In this document: one piece after another, positions 24,301-36,781 of the stretch
How the letters are laid out: every line of letters starts with the position of its first letter
Numbering within the stretch: position 1 is the stretch's first letter
Assembly: GCA_014898425.1 (NCBI GenBank)
Contig: RCSZ01000005.1
Span: 372,001-436,000, forward strand
Length of the DNA stretch: 64,000 nucleotides
Reading direction: 5' to 3'
Source: Botryotinia globosa
Taxonomy: Eukaryota > Ascomycota > Leotiomycetes > Helotiales > Sclerotiniaceae
Translations under genes and position numbers: made by a program
The notes under the pieces: generated by a model
What the model was told of the DNA's origin: nothing
Database searches by the model: none
What the model saw: the letters and a program-made list of their open reading frames with translations, nothing else

Positions 24301-26267
24301 TTCTTTCTTGGCTGTTCCTCATCATTAGAAACCTCACCAAGTCGGAAGGAACCTCCGTCAGATGGTGATGGTCCTCTAGGTTCAATGGAGGACATGGAAG
24401 AATGTTTCAAGGCTGATTTTCGTGGAGATACAGATCTTGGAGGTGGCTGGTGTCTAACCGTCAAGGTTTCGGGGGTTGCCATAAAATGTGGAGTTCTCGC
24501 AGGACTCACAGATTGGACGCGACCACCACGAGGAGATTCTTCATTCAACGAAGGGGCAGCAACAGATGTCATTGGGGGTTGGCTTGCGGATCTGGTATGC
24601 TGGCGTTCTTGCGCATAATTTGCTGACGATTGCGCTCGGCCATGTCCCATACCAGCGGATGGCCGAGGCGAAGGAGATGGTGATATAGCTCTTGTAGGTT
24701 CAATGCGATCCTCCAAAACCCGTACATTTCCAGAGCGTAACGGTGAATCATCTTCTTTCTCCTCTCTTTCTCTATCCTCACGTACAACTGATGGCTTTTT
24801 CGCTAAGATGGCGCCTGCTCGAGTTTTATAACCATATGATGGTACGTCACTTTCGTCAGCAGATGAATTTGGTAGAATTGATGCCTGGTCACTATCAGAA
24901 TCGGTTATGATAGCGCGCTTCTTTTTTTTCTTTGGTAGAGATGTCAATGTAAGAGACCTTTGCTCAGTATTTGATTCCGAGACAGGGATAGATTGGGGAT
25001 CTTCCCAAGAAGTTTCGGTTTGTGCGGGGGGTAATTTCGGTGTATTATTAGGTTTTGGGATAGGCTGTGGAATGGGTTGCTGAGGGGGCTGCGATACGGG
25101 TTGTTGGGTAGATTGTGATACGGGTTGCTGAGTAGATTGTGGTATGGGTTGCTGGGAAGGTTGTGATATCGATTGATGTGTGGTTGATGTGTTTGATGCC
25201 CTTTCCATTGCATCTACCGCGGTGCCCTTTATCCTTCCACCCACTGATCCGGCTGCTAGATGAGTACCTTGTGCAGGCGGAGTTCGCTTCTTCTTTTTCA
25301 CTGGAGCATTAGCAATTCCATTCAATCTTTGCTCGATAGCTAGAATATCCGCTAGTGGTAAGAACCGTCTGGTATTTGGATCGTATACTAGATTTTGGTC
25401 ATGTGGCGAAACAATCCTTGGGCTTGAACTTAAGCTTGCAGAACATGTTAGCCGTCTTTGTTCAGGAGACATTGGCCTTGTACTCGTAGGGTAGGAAAAA
25501 TTGACGGACCCTCTACGCTCCCCATTCATCTCCGATACACTGGACAAACTTGGGTTTCTTGGACCCGACCCACGCGATGCTGTCGCTGATGGTCCAAGAC
25601 TCGAACCTCTCCCACCAGTTCTATTTGGAGGTGGTGATGCGATTCTCAATCCAGGTGCATCCATACTTGCAGATCTTCGTGACTTCTTCCCACCATCCTT
25701 TGTGATATTTTGCGGAATTGCCGGGACAGGCGGCGCATCATATGCACTTGGAACTGGTGACGATTCCCGAAAAGTTCGTTCAGTCATCGAACCGGAACTT
25801 CCTCTTCTCACAAGGGTAGAACCTGGTGGACCACGTACGGAACCACCGACAGAACTTCCAGCAGAAGAGGTTGAACCGTTTCTCCGAATTGTTCTTTTGG
25901 TTTGAATATCTGCCACCGAAGTAGGTGTTGTTGGTCTGGATCGCAATGCGGCAGCTGCAGCAGCGGAAGACAAGGAAGTATTTGATGCTTGAGAAGATAG
26001 AAATGCCTGTGCCGCGGCGGTCGCGGCAGATGCGTTGACATTTGAATTTACCGGCTGTAGAATTAAACCTGTTAGCATTTATTACGAGGGTGGCTGCATG
26101 TACTCTATCAGATCATGCAAAGATCTCCCCGGAAGCCAATTGCGATTGAGCTGTCGCGCAACCTGAAAAAGATTGATGAAATGTTGGAATGGAATGCAGT
26201 GCAGTGCAATGAAATCTAACAAACCTACCGGATTCGAAACCGCTCTTCTCCTTCTATTGCCAAACAT
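21390..26267 (-). CDS. Large Ser-rich, disordered conserved protein (1567 aa), function unknown
   Basis: Exon 1 is 26229-26267 (MFGNRRRRAVSNP) and exon 2 is 21390-26054, joined by a 174-bp intron. The stretch of open frame inside that intron is read in a different context and contains stops. The N-terminus after the junction (NASAATAAAQAFLSSQ, then SSAAAAAALRSRPTTP) is Ala-rich and helical. The rest is low-complexity: a Gln-Pro repeat block (QQPIPQSTQQPVSQ; about residues 295-335), several Lys clusters (KKKKKRA), acidic patches, and a tandem acidic motif SRFADSSDEDEP / SRFVDSSDDDEP near residue 1290. The C-terminus is basic (RRKKKFQVLRKMFRLED). Many SP/TP sites suggest regulation by phosphorylation. 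Pezizomycotina have similar proteins of unknown role. A scaffold or cortex function would be a guess. Gene reality is supported by 4.6 kb of uninterrupted frame in an AT-rich genome. Confidence 0.88.
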
Positions 26268-27110
26268 CTTGATTGTCGTAGGCTGAAACGCCTTGTTACC
26301 CTCTGCCAACTATGGGCTAATGAGGATGTTATCGCATTGGAAAAAATAATGTAGGAAATGGAAAATGAAGAGATTCCGATGACTATTTTCCCTTTCCGTA
26401 AGATAGGTCACTATACAAGAATATGACGATCCCGTCACGGCCAATCGCTGATTCGATGATGACTGGTGATGTAGGGGCGAATGAAAATTGGAATGACAAC
26501 TGGGATGTTTGGGAACCTCCAGGCTTTCCCTTGAACACACCTGGGCAGTGTTTGGTTGAATTGAAGTTGTGGCTGATGATGGCTTGTGTGCAGAAGAAGA
26601 AATAGTGGGCTAGGTATGGAGTTTCTCTTTTTGGTCGGTGGTGGTATGTAGATCAGGATCCAAGAGCTTTCAAATGGAGTAAATATTCAAGTAGGTGGGT
26701 GGATACAATCAAGAAGATGGATGCATCCAAAATGCAGGTGAGTTGAAGTGAAGTGAAGGTATGTACGGAGTATGGAGTATGGAGTATGGGGGGAACTTTG
26801 GAGAAAGACAAGTGAGGTCTAGATAAAGTTACGTGTGTACGCAGTGAGTATTCACAGTAGGTCTATTTGAATAAAATGATGCACATGAGGTTTTTGTTTA
26901 TAAAATTCACAAAAGGCAAGACAGAGAGGGGGAGATGGAGATGGAGATGGAGAGAGAGAAGAGGTTTGAAGATTTCTATATTGATTCCAAGTTTACTCTG
27001 AAAACACCAACACACAATAGTACCTAGGTATCAAATCATCTCATTTCGTGATCGTGGCAGCTCGAGAGCGAAAAGCCGGATGGATAATGGAAGAGTACGA
27101 GGAGGTGATA
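26268..27110. other. Intergenic promoter side of the 1567-residue gene
   Basis: No gene is supported. It includes short ggagtatggagtatgg and ggagatggagatgg low-complexity tracts at about 26767-26790 and 26930-26955. Confidence 0.5.
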
Positions 27111-27257
27111 CCATGCCATACCATACATACCATACCATACATACCATACATACCATACCATACATACCATACCATACATACCATACCATACATACCATAC
27201 CATACATACCATACCATACATACCATACCATACATACCATACCATACATACCATACC
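27111..27257. repeat. CATAC-based minisatellite
   Basis: Tandem accataccatacatacc-type units run for about 147 bp, built from catac and cataccatac steps with occasional shorter units. Open frames across it (Tyr-His-Thr-Ile-Pro on one strand, Met-Val-Trp-Tyr on the other) are by-products of the repeat. Confidence 0.9.
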
Positions 27258-27529
27258 TTCCTTTCTTTGAATTAATTATGAGTTTGGACGGCACCGCATG
27301 CAATAATAATACCAAGATTTGGCTAGTAATGATTATAAAAGTACTACTTTGGAATTTACTAAGAAACTTGAGAGGCAAAGGGTCTATCTAGTAATCTATC
27401 TACATACCTAGGTAATATACACACACATACAAACACCTCTCATCTACCTATGTTTTCAATCCCAAATTAGAAACACTCATCATTTTAATCAATAAACACC
27501 CTCACAAAACACCATACTATAAATACTAT

Positions 27530-27752
27530 ATTATATTATATTATATTATATTATATTATATTATATTATATTATATTATATTATATTATATTATATTATA
27601 TTATATTATATTATATTATATTATATTATATTATATTATATTATATTATATTATATTATATTATATTATATTATATTATACTATACTATACTATACTATA
27701 CTATACTATACTATACTATACTATACTATACTATACCATACTATACCATACC
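27530..27752. repeat. Two-phase pentanucleotide microsatellite (TTATA)n then (CTATA)n
   Basis: About 30 uninterrupted TTATA units change abruptly at about 27679 to about 12 CTATA units, then to ccata-containing variants and a short CA tract. It is pure enough to be highly length-variable between strains. Confidence 0.92.
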
Positions 27753-28169
27753 ACACACACAATCCAACACAATACAACACCAAGTTTAACCCCAACTTCA
27801 AAATAAAGTTCAAATGGTGAAAAAAGATCTTTGCCCATGAAACAATCCATCACCTTCAGAGTGACAGAGCACCAAATCCCCATTCATCGTTCTCCATCGA
27901 TCCATCCCTTCCAAGGTTCCGTTCGTAGATCAATCAATCTAGTACCTCCAGCTAAGCCACACTTCGAAAGGACCCGTGGACTAGACTTGAGCGATGGGGC
28001 CCGGTCCGCTATATCAAATACCCAGGTACGTAATGTATGATGACGTAGATGGAATACTGATAAGTACAGAGGTATGAGTCGCTTTCAGTATAATAGTATT
28101 ATAGAAAGAGTATTGGGAGGTTTTATATTGTGTTTTCGAGTAATGATACAATTTCATTCTCGGTGATTT

Positions 28170-28300
28170 CCTTTCTTTCTTTCTTTCTTTCTTTCTATAG
28201 ATAAATAATCTCGTAATTATATTTAGTAATTATATCTAATTATATCTAATTATATCTAATTATATCTAGTAATTATATCTAGTAATTCCTCAATTCATTC
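28170..28300. repeat. (CTTT)n run and taattatatc repeats
   Basis: A ctttctttctttctttcttt run at about 28169-28195 is followed by about six aattatatct units to about 28285. No gene is present in the 27.8-29.2 kb stretch. Confidence 0.75.
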
Positions 28301-28629
28301 CATCTTTTCTTCCAACTCTCATCAAGTACCTACGCATATTTCCAAAGATCATATGTTTAACACCAAAATCCTCATAATTCCCATAATATCACGTGTCAAT
28401 TCTTCCACGCTCAGACCAAACACAACTAGAATCATCCATCCTTCTAATATACGATATACCGAGGATATATTACACATTACATATACCTAACTAGTATCTA
28501 TGCATCACACATATCTATCTAGGTATCTGCAGATCATTTCTCCGCGATCAATTAATATACAGTATCATAATAACGTGATTGAAAATCTAGCTTATGGAGA
28601 TATATAAGAGTACTGGCTTCTACTCATGA

Positions 28630-28872
28630 CATATATAATGCTTTTCCAGCTAAAATATAGGAGTATTCAACTTTTTATACTCTAATTTATTTCTTATAAT
28701 AAGAAACAAAATTAGATTTTTTTTTTAAAAAAATATTATTTAATTAATCAAATTTAAAAAAAATTTAAAAAATTCTAATTTTTGAAATAGAATTTGAAAA
28801 AATTAAAATTGAAAATTCTAAATTTTAATGAAAATTCGCTTATTTTGTATAGGAAAAACATTATATATTAGA
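28630..28872. mobile_element. Possible small AT-rich inverted-repeat element
   Basis: catatataatgcttttcc at the left and, in reverse complement, aatatataatgtttttcct at the right form imperfect inverted ends of roughly 20-30 bp around about 240 bp of AT-rich non-coding DNA. The ends are diverged and no duplication is certain, so this is tentative. Confidence 0.4.
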
Positions 28873-29255
28873 ATTTTTGAAAAAATTCGATTTCAATACT
28901 ATATAATTATTCAACAAAAATAATAAAAAATATTTCGAATAATTTTTTATATTTTGATTCTAATTATTTATCATTTTCAATTTTTTGAAAAAGAAAATAT
29001 AAAGATTTAAATAAAATATTTAATATAATAATTTGTATAGGAAAACCTCATTTTTGCAGGGATTTTGTTATATTTGTTATGGAGGTGTAGTGAGCAGAGG
29101 CTAGAACTCTTACATACAAACTGAAGGGAAGGAATTGGGAATAGGATATCTATATGAATGCCTATCTATATTAACAATTATTTAACATCTCAATTAATCT
29201 CTAACATCCCCATCCATCATACATATCCCCTCCATCCTAATCCCACAATCAAAAA

Positions 29256-30752
29256 ATGTCCACCTCCACCTCCACCTCTACCTCCACACCCCTCCCACCC
29301 CTCCCCCTCCCCCCAGGAATAACCTCTCACTACCTCTCCACCCCCAGCCTAACCCACCACCTCCTCACATCCGGCAGCCCCTCCCACCCGCTCCTCCTCC
29401 TCCTCCACGGCTTCCCCGAACTCTCCTTCTCCTACCGCTACCTCCTCCCCTCCCTCTCCGCCCTCGGCTACCACGTCGTCGCCCCCGATCAACGCGGCGC
29501 GGGCCGCACCACCGGCCACGACACCCGTCCCTTCTCCACCGTCGATCTCCACAGCACTACCATCTCTCGCCTCGTCACCGACATGGTATTCCTCGTCGAC
29601 GCGCTGGGCCACAAAAATGTAGCCTGTGTGATCGGTCATGATCTTGGGGCCGTGGTCGCCGCCTGGTGCGGTGTCATGAGACCGGATTTGTTTAATTCGT
29701 AGGTCTCCCTTTCTTTCTGTGTATATGTGACGTTTTGGGATTTGGTTTGCTAGTTAGGAGCTGCGCTGTAAGTGAGTGAGTACTTGCTTACTTTCTTTAT
29801 GGGGGCAGGCCCCCAAACCCCCGTGGCTCGCTTCGCTCGATTAGAATGCTTTATTCTGCCTCCACGGCAGTGGCCCCCGGAGGGCCAGCGGAGCGTCATT
29901 TCATTGGATCTTCTTCACTACTTTTTTCTCTTCCCTTTATTATATCCACTCATATCTCTATTCCCCAAAAATGAATATTAACACCCACCCAGTGTCATTC
30001 TCCTCTCTCACCCCTTCAAAGGTCCCCCTCTCCTCCCCTCTTCTACTTCCACTTCCGCTTCCCCCTCTGCAACCCCCACCCTCACAGAAGACATCCACAC
30101 CAGCCTCTCCCATCTCCCCACCCCCCTCAAACACTACAAAACCTACTACTCCACTTCCCACGCCGCCAGCGAGCTCTTCAACCCCCTCTCCACCCTCCCC
30201 TCCTTCCTACACGGCTACTTCTATCTCAAATCCGGACACTGGAGCGGCAACAACCCCCACCCCCTCAAATCCTGGACCGCAGAAGAACTCCAACACCTCC
30301 CCCCTTATTACACCATGCCCCTGCACTCCTCCATGCGCTCCATCGTCGAATCCCACATGCAATCCATCCCCCTCTCCTCCCTCACCCAAATGGAAACCTG
30401 GCTGCCCCCCTCCGCCCTCGCCGTCTACGCCTCCGAATACGCGCGCACCGGTTTCCAAGGAATGTTAAACTGGTACCGCGTCATCACATCACCCTATTAC
30501 ACCCAAGATCTTTCGCTCTTCGCAGGAAGATCACTAGATGTCCCAACGCTCTTTATCAGTGGAGAAAAAGACTGGGGCATGTATCAGGAACCGGGGGTAT
30601 TAGAACAGATGGGAACAAGATGCACGCGGTTTAAGGGCGCGAAAGTGGTGACGGGGGCTGGCCATTGGGTTATGCAGGAGAATCCCGAGGAGGTGCTGCG
30701 GATTGTGGAGAGATTTTTGGGGGAGGTGAAGAGGGAGGGGATGAGTTATTGA
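29256..30752 (+). CDS. Alpha/beta hydrolase, soluble epoxide hydrolase-like
   Basis: Exons are 29256-29698 and 29993-30752 (294-bp GT-AG intron), giving 400 aa. Visible motifs are the oxyanion-hole HGFPE, DQRGAGRT, the nucleophile elbow GHDLGA with Asp (as in epoxide hydrolases and dehalogenases rather than Ser esterases), a cap-domain NWYRV typical of epoxide hydrolases, an acid in LFISGEKDWG and the catalytic His in GAGHWVMQENPEEV. The splice restores the family sequence LFNS-VILLSHPFKGPP. The likely role is opening epoxides to diols, in detoxification or secondary metabolism. Codon use is extreme, with C at nearly every third position and poly-Pro/Ser/Thr tracts in the first exon and after the splice, unlike neighbouring genes. 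The intron is unusually long and carries GC-rich palindromes. The N-terminal Ser-Thr repeat may be longer than needed; the start could lie a few codons later. Confidence 0.9.
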
Positions 30753-32469
30753 GGGGGAGGGGGGAGGTAAGGAGTGGATAGTTTAAATATCTTTTCAAAT
30801 ATATATAGCTACACATCATTCATCCACCAAAGAAATCCCTCTCATGAATTCATACATCTAACCTAAACGTCTGACCCAAACCCAAACCCAAACCAAAACT
30901 TACAACTTATACAGTATCCACTCAATCATTCACTTAATCTCCCAAATCGCTATACCATTCATCACATTTACATCTATATCTATATCTATATCTATATCCA
31001 TATCTATATCTATATCTATATCCACATTTATATCCATATCCCATCCCATCCACAACCCCATCTACATACCATCATCAAAATCCATCTCACCAAATACATA
31101 TTTACAATATAATTTTCCACAATAAAAGCCATATCCATATTCCACACGACATGAAATATCTACAAACTAGCGAGCTACCTTGAATCTACAAGGTAGCTTC
31201 GATTTTCTTTTCTTTGATTTTAAATTTTAAATTTATTAGATTTTAAATTTATTAGATTTTAAATTTATTAGATTTCCAGCTATACCCACCTACTCACCTA
31301 TCCACCTACCTAGATAAATATAACAATCATTCTCAACCACAGAGTACCTACCTACCAGTAATAATTCCATAACCCAAATTACACCTAGACACCTAGTTAT
31401 ATCATCCAGCAATATAATTGTAAAAAGTTTCGAATGTTGAATTTCGGGGCGAGCTAGCTCGCTGGTGTTTTGGAGCGCCTGATCATATGACCATATACAA
31501 ATTTGATTTCTGGGTTTGAAAAAACAGAATACATATACGCTATACAAATTCCGTAAAATCCGATGCGTAAGTTTCTTTCGCTTCGCTCCGAAACAAAGTC
31601 ATTTTGTATGGAGATGTATCAATCTTGATTATGGAAGTGGAGTCAGTCCGGAGTGTGGAATGTTTTGGGATGATTATTGGTATATCAAGATACCTACCTA
31701 CCTACCTACCTACTTCAACTCAAGAATACCTAAATTTCATTGATGCAAATATTGTTTTATATGGGTATCTAACCGAAGCTATATTCTTCAATTTACACTC
31801 CCTCATGCTATTGTACGAATAAAGTTTGAGGGGTGGATAGGTGTGGATATTTGAGAAAGCTATTTACTAGCTCTACCTAGGTAACCGAAACCAGTTCTAT
31901 CCAGTCCTGCGGATATCGCTAGTCCTTTTTTCAAGAGATCCTTTGCTAGGTGATTGATATTCCCCTATGTCGTTTGAAAGACGTGATGTATATCCTAGAT
32001 GGTCTTTGGTGTGAAATGATGTGGGTTGACAGTGATATAGAGATTCATCAGAGGAGAAAAGCTTTCTTGATAAAATGCCGGAAGTCTGTACAAACAATGA
32101 AGATATTGTTATGAGGGCTGCATATTCGAGAGACTGGATAAAAGGCCAGCCTGATGATTCATTTCGCATCTTGATACATCACATCTGTGGATGTGTTGGT
32201 GGGTCTCAAAACGCAGATTTCATTGTTTCTGCGGAGATGGTAACACTGGAATTCTTATACAGATTCCATGAGCGGTGTGACCTTATTCTCCCAATGTAAT
32301 CCTAGTTCGTGTATCTTCGCATATTCGTATACTCGTAAAGATTTGTGTAACGTTTTTCACGCCTCGTGAATCCGGACAATGTTAGTCTTGATACTGCAGA
32401 GCCTCCATAAGATGCAATCCCCGTTCTCCTTATTCATTCGCACTCATCGCATCAACCATCTTATTCTCC
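30753..32469. other. Intergenic with hexanucleotide and trinucleotide-like repeats
   Basis: It contains (ctatat/ccatat)n repeats at about 30971-31040, an attagattttaaatt repeat at about 31222-31275 and tacctacctacctacctac at about 31692-31711. No gene is supported; short open frames at 31.3-32.3 kb show no recognisable domains. Confidence 0.55.
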
Positions 32470-33414
32470 TCATATAATGCGCATCTGCACATTCGGTTTG
32501 CAGTCCGTCCAATGATGACTCCCATGTTCCACCTCCCACTTCACCATCGAAACATACCACTGACATTGCGCAATCTCTCTATCCATAGTCTGACCCTCGA
32601 TTACCATCCTTCCTCCCCATACATCCGTAGTCCTCGCCCTCATATTATTAGCCTCATCCTCTTCATTATTCGAATCGACGTTAGATTTCCTCAAAACAAA
32701 TGTCAAATTCTTCAGTCCATATAAATGGCTGATCTCCGCCAAAGCATCGAATCGAAATAATCGCATAATTTCCCATAAATGTACATCGATATCCACTCTC
32801 TCAATCAAATCCTTCTGCGCACAAGTCTTGAAATCCATACCCAAATCTCCGATAGGTGAACATTCTTCGTGGTCAAAACAAAGTGTATCAAGGGCGAAGT
32901 TTATGTATATAGTGGAGTCGTAAGAGGGGTTTAGGTGGAGGAGAGAATAGTGTTCGAGAAATAGAGTTCGTGTTTCGGAAGAGATAGATAGGAGGACGGA
33001 AGTGGGAACAGGAGTGTAATAAGATTTGTGGATTCGAGAGCAGCGGATTGGAAGAGTGCGAGGACCGGGAAGGAGGTTAGACCAGATTTTCAGACGTAAT
33101 TCGGAAGGAAGACTAAGAAATGAGGAGGTGGGAGTTGTGGTTGTAAGTGCGGTGGACATCATGATTCTTGATGTATGTAAGAATTGCGGAGCTGAGAAAT
33201 GTGGGACAGACAAGTTGTAATTCCACAGTTCAAGGAATGTTTTGGCGTTGATGGTTATCGCAGTCGATTGAATACAAATTGCGATTCCTTGTGGTGATTG
33301 TAGGTTGGTAGTGTAAGTGTATATATTGTGATCGTATTTGTATAGGTTCAGATATTCCGTCTTGTTGTCATTAGGGATGATGGATGTCGTAAGTAGGTAG
33401 GTTGTCATGGTCAT
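32470..33414 (-). CDS. 2EXR-domain protein (F-box-like fold family)
   Basis: Single-exon frame of 314 aa. The 2EXR core starts at SFLSLPSELRLKIWSNLLPGPR (residues ~97-118), followed by the expected FLEHYSLLHL, TIYINFALDTLCF and LKNLTFVLRK blocks. 2EXR proteins form a large lineage-specific family in Leotiomycetes, with no known biochemical activity. The first ~83 residues (Thr/Tyr/Asn-rich) lack similarity to the family, so the real start is probably the Met-Met at about residue 84-85 (codon near 33163). The C-terminal helix region ends normally. No breaks were seen. Confidence 0.82.
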   Translation of the reverse strand: MTMTTYLLTTSIIPNDNKTEYLNLYKYDHNIYTYTTNLQSPQGIAICIQSTAITINAKTFLELWNYNLSVPHFSAPQFLHTSRIMMSTALTTTTPTSSFLSLPSELRLKIWSNLLPGPRTLPIRCSRIHKSYYTPVPTSVLLSISSETRTLFLEHYSLLHLNPSYDSTIYINFALDTLCFDHEECSPIGDLGMDFKTCAQKDLIERVDIDVHLWEIMRLFRFDALAEISHLYGLKNLTFVLRKSNVDSNNEEDEANNMRARTTDVWGGRMVIEGQTMDREIAQCQWYVSMVKWEVEHGSHHWTDCKPNVQMRII

Positions 33415-34545
33415 GGTAGTGGCGGGTGCTGCTTAGCGGGAAGCCTAAAAATTAGCGGCACATTACCTTGGAGAAAAGACTTGGCATTCCTTATTAACAT
33501 CAATATCATCGGTTACATTGAGTATCGCATGAAGTACTACCGGTGATTGTATCTTAAATCATTGACCATTTACCTAGGAACAATCCCCTTATAATTTTGA
33601 AACATATACAAATATTGTTAAGTTGTAGTCTTTCACCTCCTTGTATTCTTATCATATTAGCACCGTCCTGTGTTTTGAATATAAATAAATATTTTTGATT
33701 TGAAAATTATTACCTTAAATTAAAACTTGATAACTTTTTAAATTCAAGAATAATACTAAGATTTTATTAGTTAAAATAAACTTTGTATAATATACATTTT
33801 TAAATTAATTACTTCAATTTATTAAAAACAATCCTTTCAATATATAACTAAATATCTAAGACTTTATAGTGATTAATGAAGTAATAGTTTTATCAACCAC
33901 GAATTCTATCACTATAGAGCAACAGAGTATAGATAGATATGGCTTGGTAGAACTCAGATAACATATACCCGAAACGGATTTCGTATATGTGTCGTCTGAA
34001 CTATGACGTAGGTACAGCTGGTATAGTCTCAACTATTGGGATGAAATATCAGATGCTAGTGCGGGTTATCATGATGCAAGTGACAGCCCCTCGCCTAGCA
34101 TCAGATGACTTATTCAGTTATATCTCGATAGTCACGGGACAAGACACTTATCTGTCATTCGAACATTCTAAGAGACTCTATATCTCCTCTAATGTCTGTC
34201 TATTGTTAGATGCTTCGAGCACTACGTAAAATCTCTAAACTTTCAAAACACTAACCCCAAACCGCGTATCATCAGCCATATGCCAGCTGGTAATTTCATA
34301 ACTCCAAAAATCCAATTCACATCCTTCTCCAAGACATCATAGATTGAGAAGTCCCGAGACTAAACCATCCCCTCGTGGACCAAGAAATTGTTCCACCCAA
34401 TCCAGCAGATGCATTTCCTCGACCTCATCGTTATATCTTTCCCAAGAATACCCAACTCCTTTCTTGTTATCTGTCACTTCATCCTACCTCAGTACCGGTA
34501 ACTTCATCTTCATCCCCAGATATGCAAAGTGTACTTCATCTCACT
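33415..34545. other. Intergenic, including an AT-rich island at 33.65-33.93 kb
   Basis: The island resembles RIP-damaged relic DNA. Weak open frames at 33987-34229 and 34344-34574 (+) show no domain and lie opposite or next to the decayed regulator described below. No gene is supported. Confidence 0.45.
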
Positions 34546-35776
34546 CTATGGGTTTCTGCAAGCGAATCCCTTGACGTGTATATTTACAATCATCCCAGGT
34601 TGATGTGCCGTTCCCGATGATATTCTTCTTAGTTGAATGTTCTCCAGTAGAGAAATATTATCCTGATTCTGAAGGCTCCTTATATGCTCATCAAAAGCAT
34701 CACATCTTAATATATCTGCGCCAACCAGTCCCACAGTCTTCGCATCCCAAATCCCTTCTCTTCTTCCTCCAGCATCTCTCAATATCTGTATTGATTCTCG
34801 TCTTATCATTTCATCTGGACATTTACACACGAGAACGAAAACTTGGGGTAGAATGCCACATCCGAAAATAAAAGATTTGATAAACGCTGGATGGTTGACT
34901 ATGGCTCGGAAAGTGATGATTACCTCGGAATACACTGGAATTCAAAGGTTATGTACTTCTTTGTCATTATCTTTATTCGCAAATTGAAAAGATTATTGGA
35001 TGGCTCTCGGAGATGGGAAGTGATATGGTGGATTGTATGATTCGATGTTCAGGCGGGAATAATATGAAGACAATTTTTAGTGCGAAACATTGACAGCGCA
35101 AGATTCCGGCGGTAACAAATTGTCTATGATCCTTTGGGTCTCTGCTAATTTGGGATTAGGAGACATCAAAGATTGGTTGAAATGCAGATTCCCAGGATCT
35201 CAGTTCTTTTGCAAAAGGAGGCTCGGAGGTTTCTAAAATGGCGTATTGATAAATGCTTGTCAGTGAGGGCGCAATTAGCCCGGAAACTTTGTCAAGGAAT
35301 AGTCGGGATATGACGTTGTCTAGACGTTATTTATGGCAAGTCGAACATCCCCATGAAAATTTCGAAAAACAAAAGATGAGCAAAGAGGAAATGAGGGTAG
35401 TGCGAATACAAGAGTCGCCTCGGGCAATCACTTTCTGAAATTCTTTGAGCGCACTTCCGTGATGTTGAAGTGCGTAACGATGATGAAAGTCAAAGTCTGA
35501 GGAGTAATTCGACGCCCCCAGTTTACATGCTCTATCCAGAGCAGCGGTGGCTATGGCGTAATGAGAGATGTATCGCTCTCCCAGATACGCACGTCTCACT
35601 ATTCCCTGCCAAAGTGGTGATTTGCGGCCATCTGCAAGGTTATTTATAATTTTCCGTTGAAATATTTGGAAATATATTGCTTCTTGATCTCCAAGGAGTG
35701 TGATTCGAAATGAAAATGGTAAAGGTTCGGGTACTAATATTTTTTGTGATGACTACTTAGAGCTAGTTTGAATGTA
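34546..35776 (-). pseudogene. C-terminal part of a Zn2Cys6 regulator, split by transposons
   Basis: Read on the minus strand from 35776: ILVPEPLPFSFRITLLGDQE, EAIYFQIFQ, SPLWQGIVR, ISHYAIATAALDRACK, YALQHHGSALKEFQKVIARG, then LIFCF followed (after a one-base frame change in a T/A-rich tract near 35375) by RNFHGDVRLAINNV, and later FGCGILPQVFVLVCKCPDEM with IRRESIQILRD. These blocks and their order match the C-terminal region of fungal Zn2Cys6 proteins. There are at least one frameshift and several stops, so it is not functional. The missing N-terminal zinc cluster of the same type is at about 46857-46980 on the same strand, beyond the transposon nest. Confidence 0.82.
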
Positions 35777-36781
35777 TAAATCCGCGCTGAATCCATTGAA
35801 TATTTCGCTCTTTTTGAAAACAGATTTTGAATTTATATTTGAATATTAAATCGCGGATTCTATCAAATAATCTATATTTCAATAAATTTAATATATTTTG
35901 AGATAAAAAGGAAATAGATTATTCTAAAATGATATTAAATAATCCATATTTTTCAATAAATTTATATAGAAAAATGAAAATGCAAATTGAAAATAAGAAT
36001 TAGGAAAAATAGGTCTTATTAAATCCACTAAAAAAATCCACTTTTTTTTATAAATCTTTATAAACTTTAAAATCTAAAACTTTAATAAACCAGGGGCCTG
36101 CGAGCCCCCGGACCCCTTGCTTTTTGAGAAAGTATTATATAATTATATTTATAAAAATCTAAAAAAGAAATTTTATTGAAAGCTTGCAGGCAAAGTCGGT
36201 TTACCTTTTTTTATTCGGATTTTTTAATTTTATTTAGATTTTTTAATTTTATTCAGATTTTTTAATTTTATTTAGATTTTTTAATTTTAATTAGATTTTT
36301 TAATCTTATTTAGATTTTAGTGGGTTATATCACTTTAGATTATTAATTATATTATTGAACTACAAAAGCTATAATATGAAAATAATTTTTATTAATATTA
36401 AACCTATTATATTCAATATAAACCCTTTTCAATTAATTATATAAACTTTAGCTATATCTATACTATTTAAACTTTAATTAATCCTTTATAAAAACACTAG
36501 TTTTGAAGCTAGCATTATAAGAATTATATTATTTGAAAGCTTTTAATTTTTTATATATAATTACTACTTTTCCTTCTTTTCATTTAATTTATATTAATTG
36601 AAATAAATTAATTTAAATAATTTTATTAAAAAAACCTAGAGTTTTATACTATAAAATTTATACTATACAAACTTCAATCTTTTATAAAAACCTTAGTTTT
36701 GAAGCTAGTATTATAAAAATTATATCATTTGAAAGCTTTTAACTTCTTATATATGATTATTACTTTTCCTTTTTTTATTCA

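Noticed and set aside
27111..27257. CRISPR-like look of regular short repeats
   Set aside because: The repeats are contiguous with no unique spacers, and this is a eukaryotic genome.
27031..27391. Open frames of 60-115 codons on both strands with Met-Val-Trp-Tyr or Tyr-His-Thr-Ile-Pro repeats
   Set aside because: They are translations of the CATAC minisatellite in several frames; no independent coding evidence.
29971..30468. 165-codon Pro/Thr/Ser frame
   Set aside because: It overlaps the second exon of the epoxide-hydrolase-like gene in another frame and results from its C-rich composition.
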